Below are positions 16,627-25,378 of a DNA stretch of 42,752 bases, in pieces. Every line of letters begins with the position of its first letter. Position 1 is the stretch's first letter. Under the pieces are notes generated by a model. The model was given only the letters and a program-made list of their open reading frames with translations, made no database searches and was not told the origin of the DNA. This DNA is from Candidatus Methanoperedens sp. BLZ2. GTDB lineage: Archaea > Halobacteriota > Methanosarcinia > Methanosarcinales > Methanoperedenaceae. Where the stretch lies: the NCBI RefSeq assembly GCF_002487355.1, contig NZ_NTMG01000051.1, forward strand, positions 1 through 42,752. Direction: 5' to 3'. The translations under genes and the position numbers were made by a program.

Positions 16627-18240
16627 AGTTTTGTTAGTCTCCTCGGTTACCTCCTTTCGCGAGATGCTCCTTAAGCGCTTTTTAAATGCGGATTTGAACA
16701 TAGCATTTTTAATTACCCGCCTTCTATTGAAACTGCTGAGTGAACTTTTAAAATTATTTATAGCTCTTACATTCCCGATTGTGCCCCTCAAAACAGAAAA
16801 TGGAAATTGCACCGTGCTTCGTAAACCGCTTGCAGTGGAAAATGACCTCATATCTCTTCTTACTTCAGAAATAATTTCATCTATCACGATCTTCTCCTCA
16901 ACTTCTCCGACTTCTTTTACCAGTGCCAGTCTGTGTATGGAATAAAAACCGATCAGGAATGCAAAAAGAAAAAAGAAATCCAACGATTGAAAATACAGCG
17001 CATTAAAAGCACGAGTACTTACCGGACTTCTCCAGCCAATTTGCGCCCAGAGTTCGCTGAGTTCGAAAAAATCTGCAAATAATCCACCAAGCACCGGTGC
17101 AATACCTGCTGCTAACGAATTAACAAAACTGTTTGCTGCTAAATATGACGTAGCCTGTCCTTGTGGTGCTAATTTGAGCCCGATATTTCCGGATGAAAGA
17201 GTTATTCCTGCTGAGGAAATACCCATCAGGATATGGATGGCCACCAATAGTGGCATGGTAAATATATGCTTATCAGGTCTTGCTGTAAAAGTCCATGCAA
17301 GAATGCATACTATGAATAAAGGACCATTTATGCTGAGTATAGATTTATTACTGAATCTGTCGGAATATTTTCCCCACAAACGTAAGAATGCAATACTGGT
17401 GACCTGGTTCAATACCATAAGAATTATAATAGTTGACATATCAAGATTTAATCTTTTAAGCATGTAAACTGTGAAAAAAGGAGCTGCCAGGTTTACGGCA
17501 AAATTCCACGATCCAAGGAAAATAATCAGGTTTTTAAAATTGGTATCCTTGAAAGGTTGAAAAAGCAGTCTGGAAAAATTGATTTTTTCTTTGATGATTA
17601 TCATACGAGGCTCAGGTATCTTTGAAAGAAAATACAGTCCTGACATACCTGCCAGGAATCCGACAAAAAAAACATATGAATATGCATATAACTCATTATC
17701 AGGATATAGGCGCTTCCAGTAATCTATAAAAATTCCAGCAGCAAGACTGAATAAAATTCCCACTATACTTGCATATATCATTCGTTTACCGAAAAAAGAT
17801 CCCATTTTATTCATGGGAACAAGATCGCGCATCCATGAATTCCAGCTACAGGCTCCGACGGCAGATAATGCCGCATTTATTATTAAAGCAATGATGAGCA
17901 GGGTCAGGGGGTTCTTGATAAAAACTAAGAAAGGGATCAGAGCTATCAGCAGCCAGAATGACCTGCTTAGTGCCGTACTCAGGATACATATTTCTTTTCT
18001 GATCCTGTATTTTTCCACAATATATATCGCAGGTAATTGGATCAGCTGTCCAAGAGGCGGGATGGCTGCGAGAATACCGATAGTCAGGTTTGAAGCACCA
18101 AGTTTTAATGCAAAAGCAACAAGGAACACTCCTCCCGTCAGCGTCGCTATTGCCTGTGTTGTGAGGCCGTCCATTATCACATTCTTAAGACCGGATTTCA
18201 ATTCATCTTCTGTTAACGAATCTTTAGCTGGGAATTTCAT
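16621..18240 (-). CDS. Major facilitator superfamily transporter
   Basis: A 539-residue membrane protein with about 12 hydrophobic segments in two halves, the MFS pattern. The first helices read TTQAIATLTGGVFLVAFALK and LTIGILAAIPPLGQLIQLPA, and the cytoplasmic loop has the basic IYIVEKYRIRKEI motif. A ~100-residue basic, soluble C-terminal tail follows the last helix and is longer than in most MFS proteins. The substrate is not evident. Its start overlaps the end of otsAB by 17 bases, so they are co-transcribed; export or import of a trehalose-related sugar is a reasonable guess, but only from position. Confidence 0.88.
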   Translation of the reverse strand: MKFPAKDSLTEDELKSGLKNVIMDGLTTQAIATLTGGVFLVAFALKLGASNLTIGILAAIPPLGQLIQLPAIYIVEKYRIRKEICILSTALSRSFWLLIALIPFLVFIKNPLTLLIIALIINAALSAVGACSWNSWMRDLVPMNKMGSFFGKRMIYASIVGILFSLAAGIFIDYWKRLYPDNELYAYSYVFFVGFLAGMSGLYFLSKIPEPRMIIIKEKINFSRLLFQPFKDTNFKNLIIFLGSWNFAVNLAAPFFTVYMLKRLNLDMSTIIILMVLNQVTSIAFLRLWGKYSDRFSNKSILSINGPLFIVCILAWTFTARPDKHIFTMPLLVAIHILMGISSAGITLSSGNIGLKLAPQGQATSYLAANSFVNSLAAGIAPVLGGLFADFFELSELWAQIGWRSPVSTRAFNALYFQSLDFFFLFAFLIGFYSIHRLALVKEVGEVEEKIVIDEIISEVRRDMRSFSTASGLRSTVQFPFSVLRGTIGNVRAINNFKSSLSSFNRRRVIKNAMFKSAFKKRLRSISRKEVTEETNKTL

Positions 18241-20488
18241 TATAAATCTCTTTATTAATGATATCCGATATCACGTTAACTTCAACCATTTGCCTGAGAA
18301 GTTCTATAACTTCCACATAATTATGAAGATTAAACCTTGCATATGATTGAGTAATCCCGACCCTGATTGAATAAGCAGTGTCAGGAAGGATTCTGAATAG
18401 ATCCTCATCTGTGAAATCATCGCCAATCGCAAGTATGAAATCGTATTCATTTTTCGATATCCAGTGCATTCCAGCTGTGCCCTTGTTAAAGCCTGTGTTG
18501 CGGATTTCCACAACTTTATTGCCCTGCATTATCTGAACATCAATATTTGCAGTAAGATTTACCAGAGTATCCATCAGGTCTTTTGCTTGCTGAGAACTTT
18601 GTTCAGGGTCAGCTTTGCGATAATGCCATGCAATAGAAAAACCTTTTTCTTCTATGAAAGATCCGGGGACCCTGTCCACATATAACCTGAGTAAAGGGAG
18701 TATCCTGGTTTTCCATTGATCATTCAATTGTTTAGCTATGCTCCAATCACAATTTTTTTCCTTGATCAATATCCCATGTTCAGCCACAATGTTTATATTC
18801 GGCAATTCAAACCATCGCCCAAGCGTATCTTTGTCCCGGCCGCTTAACAGAACAATTTCATTTCGCATATCTTTTAAATAACTAATAAGAATATTCAGAA
18901 TGTCCTGGTTCGGTACTGCCATCTCAGGGCTTGGAGCAAAAGGAACAAGTGTTCCATCATAATCCAATAAAATAAGCCTCCTTCTGGCTTTATTGAAATC
19001 CACTTTCATTTCTTCTTTGACTTTACGATTTAATAATTTTGCATCGAATCTTTTTTGTTCTTCACCTACGGAAATCAGATCATTAAGGAAATCATGCGCC
19101 CATTTCACAACATCATAACATTTAAGCCTTTCCTGCATGATATGATTCTTCCTGATCTGCTCTTCCCGGGGCATCTCCAGCGCCTCTTTTAATGCTTCAA
19201 TTATCTCTTCCGTATTATTGGGATTTATAATTATGGCTTCTCCAAGTTCTTTTGAAGCACCTGCCATTTCACTCAGTATAAGAACACCTGTCTTATCGGT
19301 TCTTGCTGCAATATATTCTTTTGAGACGAGATTCATACCATCTCTTAAGGGCGTAATCAATGCAATGTCGCTTCTTTTATAAAGGGCAATAAGAGAGCCA
19401 AATGGCAGGAACTTGTACTGGTAGGATATTGGCGTCCAGTCGATGCTGCCGAACTTTCCATTTATCCTGCCGACAAGTTCATCTATTTCTTTTTTATTCT
19501 GCTGATAGTGTTCTACTCCTATGCGTGAAGGAACAACTATTAATAGAAGTATTAATTTTTTATGCCATTGTTTATATCTCTCAAGGAAAATTTCATAGCT
19601 GCGAAGACGGTTGATAATACCTTTAGTATAATCCAACCTGTCAATCGAAAGAATTATTCTGTAGTTTGCAAGCGTCCTGTCGAATTTATCTTCTTCTTTC
19701 TGAACCTGCATATTGTTTGTATGATTATTGAATTTCGGGAAATCAATACCCATGGGATATGTATCAGCTCTTACGATCTTGTTCTTCGTGATAATCTTGC
19801 CCATATTGTGCTCATGACCCAATATGCGCAGAACACATCTTAAAAAATATTGGGTATATTCATGCGTATGGAATCCGGCCAGATCAGCTCCCACGATCCC
19901 TTCCAGTAATTCCTTCTGCCATTTTTTGGGCAACATCCTGAAAATTTCAAATGAAGGAAAAGGAATATGGAGAAAAAATCCAACCGGATTTTCAGGGGAC
20001 CTTTTTTTCAGGAGTCCGGGAAGAAGCATGAGATGATAATCATGGACCCAGACGATATCATCCGGTTTTATGATTTCCATAATAGCTTCGCAGAACATTT
20101 CATTTACATGCTTGTAACATTTCCATGAATCCTCATCATATACAGTATAAAACGGAAAATAATGAAATAGCGGCCAGATGGTTTTATTGCAGAATCCATG
20201 GTAGAATTTATCCATGATTTCTTCGGAAAGAAAAATGGGATATGCATGGAAATCAGAAAGCGCTTTTAACTTTAATTGTTCTTTCTGTTTTATATCTTCA
20301 ATTGTTATCCCGGGCCATCCGATCCAGATATATTTTAACTCTATAAACGAAGAGGTTTTCATTGAATCAATATACGCTGAAAGACCTGACACCATGCCGC
20401 CTACGCTTTCCTTAAATTCGAACATACCTTCTTTTTCAATAACAGTGAAAGGCAGCCGATTTGAAACTATGAGCATTCTCATTAACAT
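18224..20488 (-). CDS. Fused trehalose-6-phosphate synthase / phosphatase
   Basis: A 754-residue bifunctional enzyme for trehalose synthesis. Residues ~1-475 are a GT20 synthase that joins UDP-glucose (or another donor) with glucose-6-phosphate: LIVSNRLPF, VWVHDYHLMLLPGLL, SIDRLDYTKGI and TPLRDGMNLVSKEYIAAR are visible. Residues ~500-740 are a HAD phosphatase of the OtsB type: LILLDYDGTLVPFAPS supplies the DxD nucleophile, then LSGRDKDTL and GDDFTDEDLF. The OtsA-OtsB fusion resembles the bifunctional yeast and some archaeal/bacterial proteins. Starts at 20488, 20482 and 20476 are all ATG in frame; 20482 fits the GGGGA upstream best. First gene of a two-gene operon with the MFS transporter. 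Confidence 0.95.
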   Translation of the reverse strand: MLMRMLIVSNRLPFTVIEKEGMFEFKESVGGMVSGLSAYIDSMKTSSFIELKYIWIGWPGITIEDIKQKEQLKLKALSDFHAYPIFLSEEIMDKFYHGFCNKTIWPLFHYFPFYTVYDEDSWKCYKHVNEMFCEAIMEIIKPDDIVWVHDYHLMLLPGLLKKRSPENPVGFFLHIPFPSFEIFRMLPKKWQKELLEGIVGADLAGFHTHEYTQYFLRCVLRILGHEHNMGKIITKNKIVRADTYPMGIDFPKFNNHTNNMQVQKEEDKFDRTLANYRIILSIDRLDYTKGIINRLRSYEIFLERYKQWHKKLILLLIVVPSRIGVEHYQQNKKEIDELVGRINGKFGSIDWTPISYQYKFLPFGSLIALYKRSDIALITPLRDGMNLVSKEYIAARTDKTGVLILSEMAGASKELGEAIIINPNNTEEIIEALKEALEMPREEQIRKNHIMQERLKCYDVVKWAHDFLNDLISVGEEQKRFDAKLLNRKVKEEMKVDFNKARRRLILLDYDGTLVPFAPSPEMAVPNQDILNILISYLKDMRNEIVLLSGRDKDTLGRWFELPNINIVAEHGILIKEKNCDWSIAKQLNDQWKTRILPLLRLYVDRVPGSFIEEKGFSIAWHYRKADPEQSSQQAKDLMDTLVNLTANIDVQIMQGNKVVEIRNTGFNKGTAGMHWISKNEYDFILAIGDDFTDEDLFRILPDTAYSIRVGITQSYARFNLHNYVEVIELLRQMVEVNVISDIINKEIYNEIPS

Positions 20489-20674
20489 TCCCCATTATAA
20501 CATAATTTCCGATATTAATATACCTATCTGGTTCGATATTAGGAATCTTCATTTCAAGGTTAATTAGAAATAGCCGATTAAAATAGATAAATAGGATTTT
20601 TTTAACTGTCATAATTAGTAAAATAATTTTAATGAGCATTATAATTATAATTATTATTTAATAAATTCAATAAA

Positions 20675-20682
20675 TTTATATA
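20675..20682 (+). promoter_or_regulatory. Probable box A (TATA) promoter for the surface protein gene
   Basis: TTTATATA at 20675-20682 in a strongly AT-rich region, 38 bases before the ATG at 20720. Archaeal transcription would start about 25 bases downstream, near 20706, leaving a very short leader that contains the ribosome site GAGGTAGG (20705-20712). Confidence 0.5.
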
Positions 20683-20719
20683 GCTAAGAGTTCAATTTGA
20701 TTTAGAGGTAGGTTTAATT

Positions 20720-22417
20720 ATGAAGAATGGCTATTTAATTAGAGTATCACTAACAACAATGTTGATGTTACTCTTTTTTGGAATTTCAGCTACTAACGTT
20801 TTGGCTGATGGAACAGAAACTTTAGGTGATCCGAGCATATCACTTTCTCCGGGTTCTGGGGTTGTGGTTGCGGGAACCGGTATGGAGACACAACCTGGAA
20901 CGATTAATATAAATGTTCCCGGAACTGTAAAACAGGTATTGCTTTACTGGTCAGGTGGAGGCGATAATAAAACTATTGGTGATAATATCGTTACCGTAAA
21001 TGGAACTCCAGTAACAGGGACGCTAATTGGGGGACCAGCCTTTTTTTACACATACAATATAAATTATTATTTTTCAAGCTATCGAAAGGACATAACAGGA
21101 TTAAATCTTGTAAGTCAGGGACTAAATTCTCTTAAAATAGAGGATATGGACTTTGGGGGTGATGAGAACAATGGGGCCGGCATATTGGTAATCTATGATA
21201 ATGGCGTAGATAACGCTGAAATCAGCCTCAAAGATGGGATTGATTTAGCGTTTATTGATTTCCCTGAACCAAGGAAAAGCACAGTTCTCCAGACTTTAAA
21301 CTTTACTCCGGATACAGTCTCCCGGACTGCTAACCTGGCCATGTTTTTTGGGAGTATATCCAGTAATGGTCGACCGAATTCCATTGAAGTCGTTACCGGG
21401 GGAATAAAAACAGTTTACAGTGATTTACTTGCAAGTGTAGATGGACCGCAGTGGGATTCCCTGAACTTGCCTGTTAATATCCCCCCTGGAGAAACGAATT
21501 TGACTGTCCAGGCATTTTCACGGGACGATACTTCCGGAACAGATCTTCCTGCTTCATTGACCTGGACTGCAGCCAGTCTTTCGATACTAATGACAAATCC
21601 AGCGATCACAATTAAGAAATACACTAATGGCAGTGACGCTGATACTGCGCCAGGTCCTTACTTAACAACAGGTAACCCTGTTATATGGACGTATATTGTC
21701 ACTAACATTGGTAACGTGGATCTGGACAATGTAATTGTTACTGATGACAAAGGTGTTACGGTAATATGCCCGAAGACTATACTGGCAGTTGGTGAATCAA
21801 TGACATGCAATGCATCGGGTACGGCTGTAGCAGGCCAGTATGAGAACATTGGTACAGCTAACGGAACAAACGGTAGCAAAACTGTGACTGCGACCGATCC
21901 GAGCCATTACTATGGTAAAGCAAAGACATTGGTAACGAGAACACCAGGATACTGGCAGACTCACTATGTGGAGGCAGATAGAGAATGGGCAAAAGTAGTT
22001 GCTGCGGGTAATGCCCTGCAATGCGGTGCACCTGAAAACTTCATTGTAAATAATACACCCGGATTGGAAGGTGGGTTCTGGTCCAGCATATCATATGAGA
22101 CAAATAAACATAAAAGAACATCAGTAGATCAAGCAAGGATGCAGCTTGCATTCCAGCTATTGGCGGCCATACTTAACAACCAGGCTTTCGGCAGCGACCC
22201 AGGCGGCACAGTTCTTAATGATGCCAGGACAAACTTCTGCGGTACCAATAGGAATGCTATGTTAGCATCCAAATCCCTGCTGGATACCTTTAACAATGGT
22301 GGAAGCAACAAGCTGTTCCCGACAGGGTACATTAATGGAAAAGCAGATCCGAAAACATCTCAATCTGTAGCAGCAAAAGTATATTGGAACCAGCCAACTT
22401 TGCCTGGAATACCTTAA
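20720..22417 (+). CDS. Secreted surface protein with DUF11/DUF7507-like domain
   Basis: A 565-residue exported protein. A Sec signal peptide is visible (basic NGYLIR, hydrophobic VSLTTMLMLLFFGISATN, then VLADG). Residues ~30-295 are a beta-rich domain with LLYWSGGGDN and MDFGGDENNGAGILVIYDNG; ~297-390 is a DUF11/DUF7507-like repeat (ITIKKYTNGSDAD, WTYIVTNIGNVDLDNVIVTDD); the C-terminus begins with RTPGYWQTH, a motif found in bacterial and archaeal surface proteins, and continues with a helical QARMQLAFQLLAAILNNQ stretch. There is no PGF-CTERM or other C-terminal anchor. Probably a soluble or S-layer-associated exoprotein; function unknown. It is monocistronic, with its own promoter and terminator. 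Confidence 0.82.
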   Translation: MKNGYLIRVSLTTMLMLLFFGISATNVLADGTETLGDPSISLSPGSGVVVAGTGMETQPGTININVPGTVKQVLLYWSGGGDNKTIGDNIVTVNGTPVTGTLIGGPAFFYTYNINYYFSSYRKDITGLNLVSQGLNSLKIEDMDFGGDENNGAGILVIYDNGVDNAEISLKDGIDLAFIDFPEPRKSTVLQTLNFTPDTVSRTANLAMFFGSISSNGRPNSIEVVTGGIKTVYSDLLASVDGPQWDSLNLPVNIPPGETNLTVQAFSRDDTSGTDLPASLTWTAASLSILMTNPAITIKKYTNGSDADTAPGPYLTTGNPVIWTYIVTNIGNVDLDNVIVTDDKGVTVICPKTILAVGESMTCNASGTAVAGQYENIGTANGTNGSKTVTATDPSHYYGKAKTLVTRTPGYWQTHYVEADREWAKVVAAGNALQCGAPENFIVNNTPGLEGGFWSSISYETNKHKRTSVDQARMQLAFQLLAAILNNQAFGSDPGGTVLNDARTNFCGTNRNAMLASKSLLDTFNNGGSNKLFPTGYINGKADPKTSQSVAAKVYWNQPTLPGIP

Positions 22418-22431
22418 ATTCCATACGTTAA

Positions 22432-22463
22432 CGAGTATGCCCATAGCATACCGTTTTTTTTTT
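22432..22463 (+). terminator. Hairpin plus T-tract terminator
   Basis: GTATGC (22435-22440), 5-base loop, GCATAC (22446-22451), then ten T (22454-22463). An outer ACG/CGT pair lengthens the stem with one mismatch. It follows the surface protein gene by 15 bases and separates it from the convergent cutA. Confidence 0.7.
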
Positions 22464-22493
22464 CTTTTTTAACCTCAAAAACCTCAAAATGTG

Positions 22494-22814
22494 TCATTCA
22501 TATTGTTCTCCCACAGACTCATCTATCCAATTAAGGTAATCTGTCAAACCTTCCTCGATCACAAACGACACAACGCATGGAACTTCATAACTGTGGATTT
22601 CTTTTACTCTCTTCTCGATTTCCTTTACTTTATCTGATCTTGTTTTTACGATTATTGCGAATTCATTTGTTTCATCTATGCTCCCTTTCCATCTGAAAAT
22701 GGAAGTGATAGGGAAAATATTCGCGCAGGCAGCAAGGCGCTCCTCGACAAGTTTGCGACCGATCATCCTCGCTTCTGCCATATCCCCGGCGGTTATATAT
22801 ATTATTGAAAACAT
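22494..22814 (-). CDS. cutA: CutA-family divalent cation tolerance protein
   Basis: A 106-residue CutA1 homologue of normal length, a small cytoplasmic trimer related to PII proteins and linked to metal tolerance in bacteria. Typical motifs: RLAACANIFPITSIFRWKG, EFAIIVKTRSDKV and IHSYEVPCVVSF. The ATG at 22814 is preferred to a TTG at 22826 because GGGTGAC lies just upstream and the conserved sequence starts there. Convergent with the surface protein gene and divergent from the membrane protease (70 bases between starts). Confidence 0.93.
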   Translation of the reverse strand: MFSIIYITAGDMAEARMIGRKLVEERLAACANIFPITSIFRWKGSIDETNEFAIIVKTRSDKVKEIEKRVKEIHSYEVPCVVSFVIEEGLTDYLNWIDESVGEQYE

Positions 22815-22884
22815 TAAGTCACCCAAAGCTTAATATGTATAATGAGTTTAATAATTTACTGATAATGCTTACGGAGACAAATTT

Positions 22885-24624
22885 TTGAATTACACTGATC
22901 TTTTATTGCCACTGTTCTTAGTCTACTGGCTCATTGTCATGATCCTTAACAGGCGCGGGACACTGGCAAAATATAATATAACTGCGTATGGCCCATTACT
23001 GATGATCCGCACAACGAAAGGACAGGAATTCCTTGACAGGCTTGCAGTTCATAAAACATTCTGGAGAACATTTGCAAATATCGGACTGCCTGCTATGCTT
23101 CTCGGTATGCTGATAATGTTTCTATTGATACTGTTCATCGATTATTCACTGATAACATCATTCCAGACGCAGACAGTACCCCAGCCCACCAAATTCAACG
23201 AACCCCGCAATATTTTCCTCATCCCCGGAATTAATGAATATATCCCATTTTACTGGGGGGCAATTGCATTGATTGTAACGCTCATGGTACATGAGTTTTC
23301 CCATGCAATCCTTTGTAAAGTGGAAGGTATCAGGGTAAAATCCATGGGAATATTGCTGGCTCTTGTCCCTGTGGGTGGTTTTGCGGAACCTGACGAAGAA
23401 CAGCTGCTGGGGAAAAAGGAAGAAAGGACCGATATAGAAAAAGAATCCCGGACTGAAGAATCCCGGGTGGATGTACCCGGAACAGAAGAACCTGCTGAAC
23501 CAAAGCGAATAGCCACCCGCAGAGAGCGCGTGCGGGTGCTTACAGCAGGAGTAATGGCTAATTTTGTCACAGCAATTATTGCTTTTTTCCTGTTTTTCAC
23601 ATTACTTGGCTCTATTTCAACAGTAGGAGACGTAATGGTCACATCGGTTATCCCGGGCTCTCCTGCGCAACTTGCTGGTGTTAACCAGAGCACGATATTG
23701 ACAGGAATAAATGATATTAAAGTCAATAACGCATCCGATTTTCTTTCATATGCCAGCACGATCACACCTGGCAGCAATATAAAATTAAATCTGGTTGAGA
23801 ACGGTGTACGAAAAGAAATAAATCTGATAGCTTCCGGGAAAAACGTTACACTTGCAGGTGTAAAGGTATTGACCGTAACAGAAGGTTCGGCTGCCCAGAC
23901 CGCAGGAATAAAAGAAGGCATGATAATAACCAGAATAGATAATACCGAGATCAAAGAACTCAAAGATTTCATCAATTTCATGAATTCCACAAAGCAGGGG
24001 CAGAAAATCGATATATATCTATTAAGTAACAGCTCTCTTGATGCTTCGACTGAAGTATTCAAAGGTGTTGAACTCGGGAAAAATCCCTCCCCTGTGAATG
24101 TCAATAAAGGTTTCCTTGGTGTATCCTATTCTCCTGAACAGGGAGCAGTAAGTTATTCCATCGGGATAGGAATAGGTGAATTCCAGGCAAAAACATATCT
24201 TAATATGTTGAAGAGTATTCCATCGTTAATGACCGGGATATATGGGTGGGTAATTATATTTGGTCTTCCATTATTTGGTTTTGCTGGTGAGGGATTTCCA
24301 GGCTTTAGCGGCATGCTAATGAATTTTTATGAGCCCACAGGCTGGGTAGCAGTGTTCGGTGTAGTTGTGTTCTGGATGTTAAATGCCCTGTTGTGGATCG
24401 GATGGATGAATTTCTATGCCGGGCTATTTAACTGCCTTCCTGCAGTACCTCTTGATGGCGGGCATGTGTTCCGCGATGTTATGACTTCATTCCTGTCAAA
24501 GGTGTTCGGAGATGGCGAGAAGGTGGAACGGCTATCCAATACGATCGTGATGGTATTTGCAGTATTGATCCTTTTGTCTTTTGTGTTCGTGATGATCGCA
24601 CCATACGCAGCGCATGGGTTTTGA
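22885..24624 (+). CDS. Site-2-type membrane metalloprotease with two PDZ domains
   Basis: A 579-residue M50-family intramembrane zinc protease. The active-site helix holds H136-E137-x-x-H140 (MVHEFSHAIL), and the third zinc ligand motif is NCLPAVPLDGGHVF near residue 515. Two PDZ-like domains (~240-310 and ~315-395) lie between the catalytic membrane segments, and a charged Glu/Arg-rich insert (~165-215) lies just after the active site. Start: TTG at 22885 with GGAG 8 bases upstream; no ATG lies nearby in frame. Such proteases usually cut membrane-bound regulators or signal peptides; no substrate is visible among the neighbours. The ZIP-like gene follows 47 bases later. Confidence 0.93.
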   Translation: MNYTDLLLPLFLVYWLIVMILNRRGTLAKYNITAYGPLLMIRTTKGQEFLDRLAVHKTFWRTFANIGLPAMLLGMLIMFLLILFIDYSLITSFQTQTVPQPTKFNEPRNIFLIPGINEYIPFYWGAIALIVTLMVHEFSHAILCKVEGIRVKSMGILLALVPVGGFAEPDEEQLLGKKEERTDIEKESRTEESRVDVPGTEEPAEPKRIATRRERVRVLTAGVMANFVTAIIAFFLFFTLLGSISTVGDVMVTSVIPGSPAQLAGVNQSTILTGINDIKVNNASDFLSYASTITPGSNIKLNLVENGVRKEINLIASGKNVTLAGVKVLTVTEGSAAQTAGIKEGMIITRIDNTEIKELKDFINFMNSTKQGQKIDIYLLSNSSLDASTEVFKGVELGKNPSPVNVNKGFLGVSYSPEQGAVSYSIGIGIGEFQAKTYLNMLKSIPSLMTGIYGWVIIFGLPLFGFAGEGFPGFSGMLMNFYEPTGWVAVFGVVVFWMLNALLWIGWMNFYAGLFNCLPAVPLDGGHVFRDVMTSFLSKVFGDGEKVERLSNTIVMVFAVLILLSFVFVMIAPYAAHGF

Positions 24625-24671
24625 TATAATGTCGAAAAGGATAAAAGCAATCAAGTAGTTCCAGAGCTTCA

Positions 24672-25370
24672 ATGATCCCCATTCTTCTGGCATTCTTTGC
24701 AGGCCTTTCAGATCTTATTAGCGGTTTGATCCCATTTTATTACAGGCTGGAAGAGTCAAGTACAAGATACATAATCGGGTTTGCAGCAGGAACGATGCTT
24801 GGGGCTGTATTTTTCGAGATGCTGCCTGAAATTCCGCCCGCAGATTCTTTATATATCGGGATCGGCTTCTTTTTTTTCTACTTGCTTGAACGTCTTACAA
24901 TGATCCATTCATGCGGAGAATATGAATGTACCTCTGAAGTTCACAAGATAGGCTGGCTCCCTGTTCTGGGGATGGCTTCGGACAACATAATAGACGGGGT
25001 CGGGATCGCAGTTGCTTATCTAATAAATCCTCTCACTGGAATAGTAGTTGCACTATCTGTGATTATTCATGAGGTCCCGCAGGGTATTACTACAACGCTC
25101 CTTCTCGAACGCGCAGGGCAGGCAAAACCCAAGATCCTGATCGCACTATTTGTGGAAGCAATTCTTTATCCAATAGGCGCTTCCCTTGCAGTCTTTGTCC
25201 CCGAAGGATTAAATACGATTATCCTGGCGATAGTTACAGGAGATTTCCTGTATATTGCTGCAAGTGACCTTCTGCCGGATGCACATAAGAAATTTAATGT
25301 AAAAGTTATTTTTGCAGTTATTCTTGGCGCTGTGATCGTCTACACGCTTGAATATTTCTTGAAATTGTAA
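24672..25370 (+). CDS. ZIP-family-like metal transporter with altered metal motifs
   Basis: A 232-residue protein with about 8 hydrophobic segments and the length of bacterial/archaeal ZIP permeases. The two metal-binding helices are recognisable but changed: DNIIDGVGIAVAY where ZIPs usually have HNFxDGxAIG, and IHEVPQGITTTLLL where HEIPHEL is usual. The first His and the last His are thus replaced by Asp and Gln. A Cys-containing loop (HSCGEYECTSEVHK) sits before the first motif. Substrate may be iron, zinc or another divalent ion; the substitutions make specificity uncertain. It sits downstream of the protease and is convergent with tatC. Confidence 0.8.
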   Translation: MIPILLAFFAGLSDLISGLIPFYYRLEESSTRYIIGFAAGTMLGAVFFEMLPEIPPADSLYIGIGFFFFYLLERLTMIHSCGEYECTSEVHKIGWLPVLGMASDNIIDGVGIAVAYLINPLTGIVVALSVIIHEVPQGITTTLLLERAGQAKPKILIALFVEAILYPIGASLAVFVPEGLNTIILAIVTGDFLYIAASDLLPDAHKKFNVKVIFAVILGAVIVYTLEYFLKL

Positions 25371-25378
25371 AATAAAAC

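Noticed and set aside
23250-24104. 284-codon minus-strand ORF opposite the membrane protease
   Set aside because: Mirrors the PDZ region of a clear gene; no ribosome site or family features.
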